64,000 nucleotides of DNA from Roseicella frigidaeris (GTDB taxonomy: Bacteria > Pseudomonadota > Alphaproteobacteria > Acetobacterales > Acetobacteraceae), in NCBI RefSeq assembly GCF_003258945.1, contig NZ_QLIX01000012.1:62001-126000 (forward strand), in the 5' to 3' direction. The notes below the pieces were generated by a model. It was not told the origin of the DNA and ran no database searches. It was given only the letters and a program-made list of their open reading frames with translations. Shown piece after piece: positions 49,374 through 58,707 of this stretch. A program made the position numbers and the translations under genes. The stretch's first letter is position 1, and each line of letters starts with the position of its first letter.

Positions 49374-50318
49374 TCAGGAGGCGGCGCTCGCCTCCGGCTC
49401 CAGCAGGGCCGCCGGCAGCTTGAACTGCACATCCTCGACGATGCCGGGCATGGTCGAGACCTCGACCGGGCCGCGCCGGGCGATGGCCGCGATCACATCC
49501 TGCACCAGGGCCTCCGGAGCGGACGCCCCGGCCGTGATCCCTATCGTCTCCGCCCCCTGCAGCCATTCCGGCCGCAGCGCCGCCGCGTCCGGGATCAGAT
49601 GGCAGGCGATGCCCTGTTCCGCCCCGATTTCGCGCAGCCTGTTGGAATTGGAACTATTGGCCGCGCCGACAACCAGCAGCAGGTCGACCAGGCGCGCCAA
49701 CTCGCGCACCGCCGCCTGGCGGTTCTGCGTGGCGTAGCAGATATCGCGCGTGTCGGGGCCCTGGATGTCGCGGAAGCGCCGGCGCAGCGCCTCGATCGTC
49801 GCGCGCGTGTCATCGACGGAAAGCGTGGTCTGCGTGACATAGGCGACCGGCCGGTCGGGCGGGATGGGCAGTCGCCCGACCTCGTCGGCCGAGGCGACGA
49901 GATGGACCTCGCCGCGAATCTGGCCGAGCGTGCCCTCCACCTCCGGATGCCCGGCATGGCCGATGAGGATGACCGTCCGCCCCGCCGCCACGTAGCGCCG
50001 GCCCTCGCTGTGCACCTTCGAAACGAGAGGGCAGGTCGCGTCCAGCACCGGCAGGCGGCGGGCGGCCGCATCCGCTTCCACGGCGCGGGAGACGCCATGG
50101 GCGGAGAAGACGGTCACCGCGCCGGGGGGCACCTCGTCCAGGTCCTCGACGAAACGAGCGCCCTTCGCCTCAAGCGATTCAACGACGCGACGATTGTGAA
50201 CGATCTCGTGCCGAACATAGACGGGCCGGCCATATCGTTGCAGGGCACGTTCGACGATATCCACGGCTCTGACGACGCCGGCGCAGAAGCCCCTGGGCTG
50301 CGCCAGTAGAATGCGCAT
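49374..50318 (-). CDS. ispH: 4-hydroxy-3-methylbut-2-enyl diphosphate reductase (IspH/LytB)
   Basis: A 314-residue iron-sulfur enzyme, last step of the MEP isoprenoid pathway, producing IPP and DMAPP. The cluster cysteines are Cys12 (GFCAGV), Cys96 ([11 protein letters not shown]) and Cys194 ([10 protein letters not shown]). Substrate-contacting residues include His37 and His41 in [17 protein letters not shown], and the serine-asparagine run [11 protein letters not shown]. The start at 50318 begins the conserved [12 protein letters not shown]; longer in-frame versions overlap copC. Divergent from copC by 148 bp. Confidence 0.96.
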   Translation of the reverse strand: MRILLAQPRGFCAGVVRAVDIVERALQRYGRPVYVRHEIVHNRRVVESLEAKGARFVEDLDEVPPGAVTVFSAHGVSRAVEADAAARRLPVLDATCPLVSKVHSEGRRYVAAGRTVILIGHAGHPEVEGTLGQIRGEVHLVASADEVGRLPIPPDRPVAYVTQTTLSVDDTRATIEALRRRFRDIQGPDTRDICYATQNRQAAVRELARLVDLLLVVGAANSSNSNRLREIGAEQGIACHLIPDAAALRPEWLQGAETIGITAGASAPEALVQDVIAAIARRGPVEVSTMPGIVEDVQFKLPAALLEPEASAAS

Positions 50319-50466
50319 CTCCTCGCCCCCGTATAGATGCGCCCCTTTAATGCCATGGCGTCCCGGAAGGTACATGCGGGCATCTTGCACCGCGCGAATT
50401 TTGCTGCACCTTGCGGCGCCCTTGCAACCGGGGGAGGCAGCAGCCCTTCCCGAGGAGGTCTCCAGC

Positions 50467-50874
50467 GTGACTTCGCCCGTGTTCGCGGCTCTTTCCAGCC
50501 GGCGTCTGCTGCTCGGCCTCCTTGCCCTGCCCCTGCTCTGGCCCCTGCTCCGGCCCGGCGCCGCCGCTGCCCATGCGGTGGTGGTCACCTCCGAGCCGGC
50601 GGCGGGATCGACCCTCGCCGCCCTGCCGAAACGCATCGCGATCCACTTCAACAGCCGGATCGACCATGCCCGCAGCCGGTTGCTGCTGGTCGGGCCGGAC
50701 GGGTCGCAGCGCCCGCTCCCGCTGGCGACGGAGACGGAACCGACCTTGCTCGAGGCGGTGCCGGAGCCTGTCCCCACGCCTGCCCCGGGCGCCTGGCGCC
50801 TCCGCTGGCAGGTGCTGGCGGTGGATGGGCACATCACCCGCGGCGACATCCCCTTCACCCTTCAGTCGCGCTGA
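50467..50874 (+). CDS. copC: CopC-type periplasmic copper-binding protein
   Basis: A 135-residue protein: a signal peptide ending AAAA-HAVVV (mature N-terminal His36), followed by a single CopC beta-barrel. The Cu(II) site of the family is His1, Asp and His, here HAVV at the N-terminus and DGHITRG near the C-terminus; Met-rich Cu(I) motifs are absent. ASEPAAGS-like [15 protein letters not shown] follows the first strand, as usual. The GTG start at 50467 has GAGGAGG 8 bases upstream and puts the signal peptide in place; an open extension from ATG 50311 is not supported. It precedes copD by 7 bp. Confidence 0.88.
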   Translation: MTSPVFAALSSRRLLLGLLALPLLWPLLRPGAAAAHAVVVTSEPAAGSTLAALPKRIAIHFNSRIDHARSRLLLVGPDGSQRPLPLATETEPTLLEAVPEPVPTPAPGAWRLRWQVLAVDGHITRGDIPFTLQSR

Positions 50875-50881
50875 GTTCCAC

Positions 50882-52543
50882 GTGGAACAACTTCTGGACC
50901 TCTACGGCTTCGCCAGCGTCGTGCTGCATGCGGCGGAGCTGCTGGCCCGCACGGCCCTGCTCGGGGGGGTGGTCTTCTGGGTGGCCCTCGCCTTGCCCCT
51001 GGCGCGGCTGCTGCCGCCGGGCGACGCCACGCGGCTGCGCCGGATCGGGCGCGGTGCCGTGCTCTGGGCGGCGGTGGCCAGCCTGCTCTGCATCCTCCTC
51101 ACCACCACGCTCTCGCTCGGCGCCCTGGCGGCCTCGCTGGACGTGCCCGTCGCCTCCCTGCTCGGCGCGGATTTCATGCGCGCCGCCGCCGTCACCTTCA
51201 TCGCCACGCTGCTGATTTACGCGCTGGCGCTCGGCCCCGACCAGGCCGGGCCGGCCCGGCGCTGGGGCCTGCTGGCGGCGGCGCTGGCGGTGCTGATCGG
51301 CGCGACGGCCGGCAGCCATGCCATCGCCCGCACCGAGGCACGGCCGATGCTGCTCGCCGCCACCGGCCTGCACCAGCTCGGCGCCGCGCTCTGGATCGGC
51401 GGCCTGCCGGCGCTGCTCGCCAGCTTCCGCCTCACCCCCGCCTCGGCCCGCCGGGTCGGCCGGCGCTATTCCACCTTCGCCGCGCTCGGCGTCGGGCTGA
51501 TCCTGCTCGGGATCCTCGGCTACTGGTTCGGCTATATCGGCAGCGTCGAGGCGGTCTACGGCACCGCCTATGGGGCGATGTCTGGCACCAAGGGCATCCT
51601 GCTCGGCCTGCTGCTGCTGCTCGGCGGCTCCAACTGGCTGCTGCTGCACCGGCTGACGGCGGGCGAGGAGGGGCTGCTCAGGGTGCGCCGCTTCGTCGAG
51701 GCGGAGATCGCCATCGGCATCGCCGTCCTCGCCGTCGCCGCCTCCCTCACCTCGGTGCCCCCGGCCTCCGACCTGCCGGATGACCGGGTGAGCTGGGCCG
51801 AGGTGGTGGAACGCTTCACCCCTGCCTGGCCGCGGCTCGAAAGCCCGAACCATGCCGATCTGGCGATCCCCCATCTGCAGGCGCAGCTCGATGCCGAATG
51901 GCAGCAGCGCCAGGCGGCGCAGGCGCAGAAGCCGCAGGCCTTCACCCCCGGCGAGGGGCTGCTGCCGCCGCGCAACGCCCAGGACATCGCCTGGAGCGAG
52001 TACAACCACCACTGGGCCGGCCTCATGGTGCTGCTGGTCGGCCTCGCCGCCCTGCTGGACGCCACCGGCCGGGTGCCGCTCGCCCGGCACTGGCCGCTGG
52101 TCTTCATCGGCCTCGCCGGCTTCATCTTCCTCCGCTCCGACCCGGAGGCCTGGCCGCTCGGCGAGATCGGCCTGCTGGAGAGCCTGCGCGACCCGGAGGT
52201 GGTGCAGCACAAGCTGGCCGGCCTGCTGGTGGTCGGCTTCGCCGTCACCGAATGGTGGGTCCGCCTCGGCCGCATCCGGGGGCGGGCGCGCTACGTCTTC
52301 CCCCTCGCCATGGTCGCCGGCGGGGTGCTGCTGCTCGCCCACACCCATGCCATCTCCAATGTGAAGGAGCAGCTCCTGGTCGAGCTGTCGCACCTGCCGC
52401 TGGCGGTGCTGGCGGTGATCGGCGGCTGCGCCCGCTTCACCGAGTTGCGCGGGCCGGAGGCGCTCTCCCGCATCGCCCGCTGGATCTGGCCGGTCTGCCT
52501 CATCCTCATCGGCATTCTCCTGATCCTCTACCGTGAAGCCTGA
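50882..52543 (+). CDS. copD: CopD-family copper resistance/import membrane protein
   Basis: A 553-residue integral membrane protein with about 13 helices, longer than plain CopD because a second membrane domain follows the first. The first part holds FASVVLHAAELLARTALLGGVVFWVALAL and the CopD core ATGLHQLGAALWIGGLPALLASFR, with histidines facing the membrane. A soluble charged loop (about 300-380) separates it from a C-terminal domain with NHHWAGLMVLLVG and HTHAISNVKEQLLVELSHLPLAV, a His-rich cluster. It acts with CopC, which hands it copper. The start is the GTG at 50882 (weak ribosome binding site). It overlaps hpnN by 11 bp. Confidence 0.85.
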   Translation: MEQLLDLYGFASVVLHAAELLARTALLGGVVFWVALALPLARLLPPGDATRLRRIGRGAVLWAAVASLLCILLTTTLSLGALAASLDVPVASLLGADFMRAAAVTFIATLLIYALALGPDQAGPARRWGLLAAALAVLIGATAGSHAIARTEARPMLLAATGLHQLGAALWIGGLPALLASFRLTPASARRVGRRYSTFAALGVGLILLGILGYWFGYIGSVEAVYGTAYGAMSGTKGILLGLLLLLGGSNWLLLHRLTAGEEGLLRVRRFVEAEIAIGIAVLAVAASLTSVPPASDLPDDRVSWAEVVERFTPAWPRLESPNHADLAIPHLQAQLDAEWQQRQAAQAQKPQAFTPGEGLLPPRNAQDIAWSEYNHHWAGLMVLLVGLAALLDATGRVPLARHWPLVFIGLAGFIFLRSDPEAWPLGEIGLLESLRDPEVVQHKLAGLLVVGFAVTEWWVRLGRIRGRARYVFPLAMVAGGVLLLAHTHAISNVKEQLLVELSHLPLAVLAVIGGCARFTELRGPEALSRIARWIWPVCLILIGILLILYREA

Positions 52544-55181
52544 GATCCCGGCCGGGGGGCAGCGCCGGGTCGCCCTCGCCTCCCGCCTCGCCTCCCTCCT
52601 GGTCGGCTGGAGCATCCGCCGGCCGCGCCTCGTCCTGGCGCTGGCGCTGCTCGCCGGCCTCGGCGCCTGCTGGGTCGTGGCTACCCGCTTCGCCCTCAAC
52701 ACCGATGTCGTCGCCCTCTTCCCCGACGACCTGCCCTGGCGGCAGACCGAGGAGGCGATGGACCGCGCCTTCCCGCAGCGCTCCAACCTCATCGCCGTGG
52801 TGCTGGACGGCGCGACGCCCGATGTCGCGGACCGCGCCGCGGCCGCCCTGGCGGGGGCGCTGCAGGCGCAGCCCACGCTGTTCCACGCCGTCACCCGCCC
52901 GGATGCCGATCCCTTCTTCCGGCGCACCGCCCTGCTGTTCCAGGACGAGGCGGAGCTCCGGGCCACCACCGAGCGCATCATCGCGGCGCAGCCGCTCCTC
53001 GGGACCCTCGCCGCCGATCCCAGCCTGCGCGGCGTCGCCCGCACCCTCGACCTGCTGGGCGAGGGGCTGCAGCGCGGCGAGGGCGATGCCGGCCTGCTGC
53101 GGCCGGCCCTCGGCGCGCTGGCGACGACCGCCGAGGGCGCCGCGGCCGGCCGCTTCGCGCCCCTCGACTGGAGCCGGCTCTTCACCGGCCAGCCGCCCGA
53201 CCCGCTGGCGCTCCGCCGCTTCGTCCTGGTGCAGCCGGTGCCCGATTACGGGGCGCTGGCGCCGGTGGCGGCGGCGACCGCGGCGGTGCGGGCCGAGGCG
53301 GCGCGGCTCGGCCTGACGCCCGAGAACGGCGTCCGGGTGCGGCTGACCGGCGACCTGGTGATGGGCGACGAGGAGTTCTCCACCGTCTTCGGCGGGGCGA
53401 TCACCGAGAACATCCTCTCCTTCACGGCCGTCGCCTTCCTGCTCTGGCTCGGCCTGCGCTCGGGCCGGCTGATCTTCCCCATCCTCGGCACGCTGGTGCT
53501 CGGCCTGCCGATCACCGCCGCCTTCGGCCTGCTGGTGGTCGGGCCCTTCAACCCGCTCTCCATCGCCTTCGCGGTGCTCTTCATCGGCTTCGGCGTCGAT
53601 TTCGGCATCCAATTCGCCGTCTCGCTGCGCGAGCAGCGCTACGAGCTGGCCGACCGGCCGCTGCCGGAGGCGCTGGTCGCCGCCGGGCATCAGGCGGGGG
53701 AGGCGATCGCCCTCGCCGCCATGGCGCTCGGCTGCGGCTTCCTCGCCTTCCTGCCGACCGATTACCGCGGCGTCTCGGAGCTCGGCCTGATCGCCGCGGC
53801 GGGGATGCTGGTCGCGGTGGTGCTGAGCCTCACCGCCCTCCCCGCCTGGCTGACCTTCACCCGGCCACGGCCCGAGAGGGAGCCGGTCGGCTATGCCGCC
53901 CTCGCCCCGCTCGACCGCTTCCTCGCCCGCCATGCCCGGGCGGTCGCGGCCATCCTGCTGCTGCTCGCCCTCGGCTGCGGCGCGAGCCTCGCCTGGCTGC
54001 GCTTCGACACCAACCCGCTCGACCTGCGCGACCCGCATACCGAGGCGGTCTCCACCTTCCGCGAGCTGATGCGCAACCGCGACACCACGCCGAACACCAT
54101 CGACGTGCTGGCCCCCGGCCTGCCGGCGGCCGAGGTCCTGGCGCGGCGCCTGGCCGCCCTGCCCGAGGTGGCCGGCACGGTGACGCTGGCGAGCTTCGTG
54201 CCCGAGGGCCAGGAGGCGAAGCTGGCATTGATCCAGGACGCGGCCGACCTGCTCGGCGTCACCCTGGAGCCAGGGGAGACGGCGCCGCCGCCCGATGACG
54301 CAACGGTCGCCGCCGCCCTCGCCAGGGCGGCGCAGACGCTGCGCGCGACGCGGGGCCTGCTCGCGGCCGAGGCCACGCGGCTGGCCGCGGCGCTGCAGGC
54401 GCTCGCCGATGGCCCGCCCGCCGGGCGGGAGCGGCTGCGCGCCGCGCTGGTGCCCGGGCTGGAGACGACGCTCGAGGGGCTGCGGCTCGCCCTCGGCGCC
54501 CGCCGGGTGACGCCCGAGACCCTGCCGGAGACGCTGGTGCGGGACTGGATCGCGCCGGACGGGCAGGCGCGGATCGAGATCCGGCCGCAGGACCTCTCCG
54601 ACGACTATGCCGTCATGGCGCGCTTCGCGCGCGCGGTGCAGGCCGTGGCGCCGGCGGCGAGCGGCCCGGCCATCTCCATCCAGGCCAGCGCCCACACCAT
54701 CGAAACCGCCTTCCTCCAGGCCGGGCTGATCGCCACGGGCGCGACCGTGCTGCTGCTGCTGCTGGCGCTGCGCTCGCTGCGGCTCGCCCTGCTGGCGCTG
54801 GCGCCGCTGACGCTGGCCGGGCTGCTGACGCTGGCCACCTGCGTCGCCATCGGCCAGCCGCTCAACCTGGCCAACATCATCGCCCTGCCCCTGCTCTTCG
54901 CCCAGGGCGTCGCCTTCAAGATCTACTACGTCGTCACCTGGCAGCATGGGGAGCGCTCGCTGCTCGCCTCGCCGCTCACCCGGGCGGTGCTCTACAGCGC
55001 GCTGACCAACGGCACCGCCTTCGGCTCGCTCGCCGTCTCGGCGCATCCCGGCACGGCGAGCATGGGGCTGCTGCTGATGCTGAGCCTGCTCTTCGCCCTG
55101 GCCGCCGTGATGCTGACCCTGCCGGCCCTGCTGCCGCTCTTCGCCCCCGGCCGGCCAGCCCCGGCGGAAGGGAGGGAGTGA
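52533..55181 (+). CDS. hpnN: HpnN, hopanoid transporter of the RND superfamily
   Basis: An 882-residue MMPL/RND-type protein with about 12 helices and two periplasmic loops, which moves hopanoids to the outer membrane. The first half has SIRRPRLVLALALLAGLGACWVV, FALNTDVVALFPDDLPWRQTE and the GFGVDFGIQFAVSLREQRYE helix; the second half repeats this plan with LNLANIIALPLLFAQGVAFKIYYVVTW. Its GTG start lies in the end of copD. The rest of the hpn cluster is elsewhere except hpnH at 48012. Lnt follows with a one-base overlap. Confidence 0.92.
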   Translation: MKPEIPAGGQRRVALASRLASLLVGWSIRRPRLVLALALLAGLGACWVVATRFALNTDVVALFPDDLPWRQTEEAMDRAFPQRSNLIAVVLDGATPDVADRAAAALAGALQAQPTLFHAVTRPDADPFFRRTALLFQDEAELRATTERIIAAQPLLGTLAADPSLRGVARTLDLLGEGLQRGEGDAGLLRPALGALATTAEGAAAGRFAPLDWSRLFTGQPPDPLALRRFVLVQPVPDYGALAPVAAATAAVRAEAARLGLTPENGVRVRLTGDLVMGDEEFSTVFGGAITENILSFTAVAFLLWLGLRSGRLIFPILGTLVLGLPITAAFGLLVVGPFNPLSIAFAVLFIGFGVDFGIQFAVSLREQRYELADRPLPEALVAAGHQAGEAIALAAMALGCGFLAFLPTDYRGVSELGLIAAAGMLVAVVLSLTALPAWLTFTRPRPEREPVGYAALAPLDRFLARHARAVAAILLLLALGCGASLAWLRFDTNPLDLRDPHTEAVSTFRELMRNRDTTPNTIDVLAPGLPAAEVLARRLAALPEVAGTVTLASFVPEGQEAKLALIQDAADLLGVTLEPGETAPPPDDATVAAALARAAQTLRATRGLLAAEATRLAAALQALADGPPAGRERLRAALVPGLETTLEGLRLALGARRVTPETLPETLVRDWIAPDGQARIEIRPQDLSDDYAVMARFARAVQAVAPAASGPAISIQASAHTIETAFLQAGLIATGATVLLLLLALRSLRLALLALAPLTLAGLLTLATCVAIGQPLNLANIIALPLLFAQGVAFKIYYVVTWQHGERSLLASPLTRAVLYSALTNGTAFGSLAVSAHPGTASMGLLLMLSLLFALAAVMLTLPALLPLFAPGRPAPAEGRE

Positions 55182-56758
55182 TGCGGCCCCAGGCCCTGTT
55201 CGCCCGGCTCGCGGCGCTGTCCTGGCGGCGGCAATGCCTGGCGGCGCTCGGCCTCGGCCTGCTCGCCGCCCTCGCCTTCCCGCCGCTGCACCTGGTGCCG
55301 GTGCTGCTGCTCGCGGTGCCCGGCCTGCTGGTGCTGGGCGTGGCGCAGCCGCGCTGGCAGCGGGCGGCCTGGATCGCCTTCCTCTGGGGCTGGGGGCAGG
55401 GCGTCGCCGGCATCTGGTGGGTCACCGAGGCGATCCTGATGGACGCCGCCACCTGGTGGTGGCTGGTGCCGCTGGCGGCGCCGGTGCTGGCAGCCGGGCT
55501 GGCGCTTTTCGTCATCCCGCCGGTGCTGGCGGCGCGGGCGCTGCCGGCGGGCTGGCCGCGCCTGCTCGCCTTCGCCGGCATTTGGGTGCTGGCGGAGATG
55601 GCGCGCGGCGTGCTGGCCACCGGCTTCCCCTGGAACCTGATGGGCACCGTCTGGGCCTTCGCGGCGCTGCCGGTGCAGGGCGCCGCGGTCGTCGGCGTGC
55701 ATGGGCTCTCCCTCGTCACCCTGCTGCTCGCCGGGCTGCCGCTGCTGCCCGGCTGGCGGCCCTGGGCGCTGGGAGGGCTGGTGCTGGCGGGCTTCGCCGG
55801 CTTCGGCGCCTGGCGCCTGGCGCAGCCGGCGCCGCCCGACCAGCCGGTCGAGCTGGTCCTGGTCCAGGGCAATGTGGCGCAGGAGGTGAAGTGGCGGCAG
55901 GACCGCCGCATGCCGATCTTCCAGCACTACCTGGCGCTGACCGAGGCGGCGGCGCGCGCCGCCCGGGCCGCGGCGCCGGGGCGGCACATCGCCATCCTCT
56001 GGCCGGAGACCGCGAGCCCCTTCCTGCTCACCCAGGACCCCGAGGCGCGGCGCCTGGCGGCGGCGGCGCTGCCCGAGGGCGCGACGCTGCTCGCCGGCAC
56101 CGTCCGCGCCGCCTGGGACCCGCAGGGCCGGCTGAGCGAGGTCTGGAACAGCCTCGCCGCCCTCGACGAGGCCGGGCAGGTGCAGGCGGTCTACGACAAG
56201 TCGCATCTCGTGCCCTTCGGCGAGTACATGCCGCTCGCCGGCATCCTGCCGATCCGGCTGGTGGCGGGCAGCATGGACTTCTCCGCCGGTCCCGGGCCGG
56301 TGACGCTGCAGGCGCCCGGCCTGCCGCCCTTCGGCGCGCTGATCTGCTACGAGGTGATCTTCCCCGGCGCCGTGGCGCCGCGGCCACGGCCGGACTGGCT
56401 GGTGAACGTCACCAACGATGCCTGGTTCGGCGTCTCCTCCGGCCCCTGGCAGCACCTCGCCGCGGCCCGCCTGCGGGCGGTGGAGGAGGGGCTGCCGCTG
56501 GCGCGCGCCGCGCAGACCGGCATCTCGGCGGTCTTCGATGCACGGGGACGGCGCCTGGCCATGCTGCCAAGCGGCGAGACCGGCACCCTGGCCGTGCCGC
56601 TGCCGGGGGCCGCGCCGCCGACGCCCTTCGCCCGCTACGGGCTGGTGCTGCCCGGCCTGGCGGCGTTGCTCTGCATCCTGCTCGGCGTGTCGCGGGGGCG
56701 CCGACCGGCCGCCCAGCCGCGGGCCATGGCCACGGAGCAGGCCTGTCGTCGTTTTTGA
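55181..56758 (+). CDS. lnt: Apolipoprotein N-acyltransferase (Lnt)
   Basis: A 525-residue inner-membrane enzyme that adds the third acyl chain to bacterial lipoproteins. Several N-terminal helices lead to a periplasmic nitrilase-like domain. The catalytic triad is visible: Glu in LWPETASPFLL, Lys in YDKSHLVPFGEYMPL and Cys in LICYEVIFPG. Other landmarks are GFPWNLMGTVWA and NVTNDAWFG. A GTG three bases earlier could also start the protein. The ATG overlaps hpnN by one base (TGATG), and GGAGGGAG lies upstream. Links copper, hopanoid and lipoprotein functions in one envelope operon. Confidence 0.95.
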   Translation: MRPQALFARLAALSWRRQCLAALGLGLLAALAFPPLHLVPVLLLAVPGLLVLGVAQPRWQRAAWIAFLWGWGQGVAGIWWVTEAILMDAATWWWLVPLAAPVLAAGLALFVIPPVLAARALPAGWPRLLAFAGIWVLAEMARGVLATGFPWNLMGTVWAFAALPVQGAAVVGVHGLSLVTLLLAGLPLLPGWRPWALGGLVLAGFAGFGAWRLAQPAPPDQPVELVLVQGNVAQEVKWRQDRRMPIFQHYLALTEAAARAARAAAPGRHIAILWPETASPFLLTQDPEARRLAAAALPEGATLLAGTVRAAWDPQGRLSEVWNSLAALDEAGQVQAVYDKSHLVPFGEYMPLAGILPIRLVAGSMDFSAGPGPVTLQAPGLPPFGALICYEVIFPGAVAPRPRPDWLVNVTNDAWFGVSSGPWQHLAAARLRAVEEGLPLARAAQTGISAVFDARGRRLAMLPSGETGTLAVPLPGAAPPTPFARYGLVLPGLAALLCILLGVSRGRRPAAQPRAMATEQACRRF

Positions 56759-56773
56759 GAAAACTTACCAGTA

Positions 56774-56802
56774 TTGACGTGTTGTTAATGCTCCCGTATA
56801 GC
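56774..56802 (+). promoter_or_regulatory. Sigma-70 type promoter for the PraR-like gene
   Basis: TTGACG (56774-56779), 17-base spacer, TATAGC (56797-56802). It is AT-richer than its surroundings. Transcription would start near 56809, giving a leader of about 70 bases to the chosen start. Confidence 0.6.
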
Positions 56803-56881
56803 GGGTGTTGACGAGGTTAGCAGCGCGGTCACGTTGAGTGCCCAACGCGACCAAACGCGGCCCGCGAGCAGGATGGACGCC

Positions 56882-57331
56882 ATGCCGAGCGATGAAACCG
56901 GCGAACGTACGGAGCGAGAGCATCGCCCGAGCCCGATCGACGTGCATGTCGGGGGGCGCGTTCGCCTGCGCCGCACCCTTCTCGGCATGAGCCAGGAGAA
57001 GCTCGGCGACGCCCTCGGCCTGACCTTCCAGCAGGTCCAGAAGTACGAGCGCGGGGTGAATCGCATCGGCGCCAGCCGCCTTTTCGATCTTTCGCGCGTG
57101 CTCGACGTGCCGATCGGCTTCTTCTTCGACGACATGCCGGATGCGCTTGGCGGCGGCGGCATGGCGACCCGGCGCAACTTCGGCCTCGCCGAGCAGCAGG
57201 AAGGCTTCGACGACGACACGCTGCACCGGCGCGAGACGCTGGAGCTGGTCCGCGCCTACTACCGGATCAACGATGCCTCGGTCCGCAAGCGGGTCTTCGA
57301 GCTCATCAAGAGCCTGACCCCTACGGAATGA
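56882..57331 (+). CDS. Cro/CI-type regulator, PraR-like
   Basis: A 149-residue DNA-binding protein. The helix-turn-helix spans about residues 25-75: VGGRVRLRRTLLGMSQEKLGDALGLTFQQVQKYERGVNRIGASRLFDLSRVLDVP. This arrangement, including FFFDDMPD next to it and an ERxETLELVRAYYRI C-terminal region, is that of the alphaproteobacterial PraR-like group, which controls surface, attachment and biofilm genes in Rhizobium. Starts at TTG 56834 and ATG 56873 are also open; 56882 has AGCAGG at suitable spacing. Its own strong promoter lies upstream. It converges with a DUF2244 gene. Confidence 0.87.
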   Translation: MPSDETGERTEREHRPSPIDVHVGGRVRLRRTLLGMSQEKLGDALGLTFQQVQKYERGVNRIGASRLFDLSRVLDVPIGFFFDDMPDALGGGGMATRRNFGLAEQQEGFDDDTLHRRETLELVRAYYRINDASVRKRVFELIKSLTPTE

Positions 57332-57353
57332 AGGCGGTCCGGCGCCGTGGCGC

Positions 57354-57863
57354 CTAGGGGCTCCGCAACTGTGGGTTGTCGAATACCGGCTCACGATAGC
57401 GCCGGAGCGCCGTGTCCAGTGCCTCCGCCAGGTTGCGTTTCTGCTCCTCGCCGAGCAGCCGGCCGATTTCGACCCGCCGCTGCCGCTGCTGCAGCACCAG
57501 CAGGCTGACGCGGCCAGGCCGTTCCTCGAACCGCAGCCTCGCCCAGTAGGGGTCGAGGGTCAGCGCCTCCTGCCGGCCCCGGGCATCGGTGCGGCGGATG
57601 GTCAGCCGGTCCTCGGTCAGCACCAGCATCTCCATGCTGCGCGCCGACCAGCGCCGGTGCAGCGCCAGCAGGCCGAGCACCAGCGCCGCCTCCAATCCGC
57701 TGAAGCCCAGCACCGGCCAAGCGCCGAAGAGCGAGAAGATCCCGCCGATCAGGAGCGAGAGCGTCAGCACCGTTCCGGCGACGGCGAGCATGCCGCGCCG
57801 TCCCAGGCTGCAGGCCGGGGTGCAGACGGCTTCGAACAGGATGGGGTTCGGCTGGGCTGACAT
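57354..57863 (-). CDS. DUF2244 family membrane protein
   Basis: A 169-residue protein with two hydrophobic helices (about 24-46 and 52-67) and a cytoplasmic C-terminal half (EMLVLTEDRLTIRRTDARGR, then LEEQKRNLAEAL-like ending). The pattern is the DUF2244 family of alphaproteobacteria, no known function. It is commonly adjacent to nth as here, divergent by 54 bp. The start at 57863 gives a short polar N-terminus; the frame is open through nth but unsupported. GGCGCC/GGCGCC between it and the PraR-like gene could be a weak terminator. Confidence 0.82.
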   Translation of the reverse strand: MSAQPNPILFEAVCTPACSLGRRGMLAVAGTVLTLSLLIGGIFSLFGAWPVLGFSGLEAALVLGLLALHRRWSARSMEMLVLTEDRLTIRRTDARGRQEALTLDPYWARLRFEERPGRVSLLVLQQRQRRVEIGRLLGEEQKRNLAEALDTALRRYREPVFDNPQLRSP

Positions 57864-57917
57864 CGGATGCGGGAGATGGGTAGGACGAAGACGGCTGTCA
57901 CCGTCGGAGCAGAGAGC

Positions 57918-58628
57918 ATGCCGCGTCAACCCGTCCGGGAGCCTCCGCTGCATGGCACCGCCCAGGTCCCGCGCCGGGCGCGGCTGATGTCGCGCGAGCA
58001 GGCGGCCGCCTTCCTGCGGGCGCTGGCCGTCGCCAACCCGGTGCCGGAGACCGAGCTGCTCTACCAGGACCCCTTCTCGCTGCTGGTCGCCGTGGTGCTC
58101 TCGGCCCAGACCACCGACGCGGCGGTGAACCGCTGCACGCCCGCCCTCTTCGCCGCGGCGCCGACGCCGGCGGCGATGGCGGCGCTCGGGGCGGAGGGGA
58201 TCGCGCCCTTCATCCGCCGCATCGGCCTCTGGCAGGGCAAGGCGCGCAACGTCGCGGCGCTGGCGGCGCTGCTGGTCGAGCGCCATGGCGGCGCGGTGCC
58301 GGCCGACCGCGCCGCGCTCGAGGCCTTGCCGGGCGTCGGCCGCAAGACGGCCAACGTCGTGCTGAACGTCGCCTTCGGCGAGAGCACCATGGCGGTGGAC
58401 ACGCATATCTTCCGGCTGGGCAACCGCACCGGCCTGGCGCCCGGCCGGACGCCCCGGGAGGTGGAGGACATGCTGGTGAAGCGCTGCCCGCCGGAGCTGC
58501 TGCGGGATGCGCATCACTGGCTGATCCTGCACGGGCGCTATGTCTGCAAGGCGCGGCGGCCGGAATGCTGGCGTTGCGTCGCCATCGCCCACTGCAACTA
58601 CCGGGACAAGGTGCTGGCGCCGGCGTGA
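57918..58628 (+). CDS. nth: Endonuclease III (Nth), base-excision DNA glycosylase/AP lyase
   Basis: A 236-residue enzyme that removes oxidised pyrimidines. The helix-hairpin-helix LPGVGRKTANVVLN holds catalytic Lys143, and Asp161 lies in AVDTHIFRLGNR. The iron-sulfur loop is complete: C-x6-C-x2-C-x5-C (CKARRPECWRCVAIAHC). The N-terminal 23 residues are an extension compared with E. coli Nth; an alternative start at 57987 (MSREQAA) would remove it. GGAGCAGAGAG lies before the ATG at 57918. Confidence 0.93.
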   Translation: MPRQPVREPPLHGTAQVPRRARLMSREQAAAFLRALAVANPVPETELLYQDPFSLLVAVVLSAQTTDAAVNRCTPALFAAAPTPAAMAALGAEGIAPFIRRIGLWQGKARNVAALAALLVERHGGAVPADRAALEALPGVGRKTANVVLNVAFGESTMAVDTHIFRLGNRTGLAPGRTPREVEDMLVKRCPPELLRDAHHWLILHGRYVCKARRPECWRCVAIAHCNYRDKVLAPA

Positions 58629-58707
58629 GGCGACCCGCGCCGGAAGGCTTGCCTGCGCCGCGCCGCGATGCCCTGATGCCCGGCAAGGAAACAGGAGGAA
58701 GCGCGCC

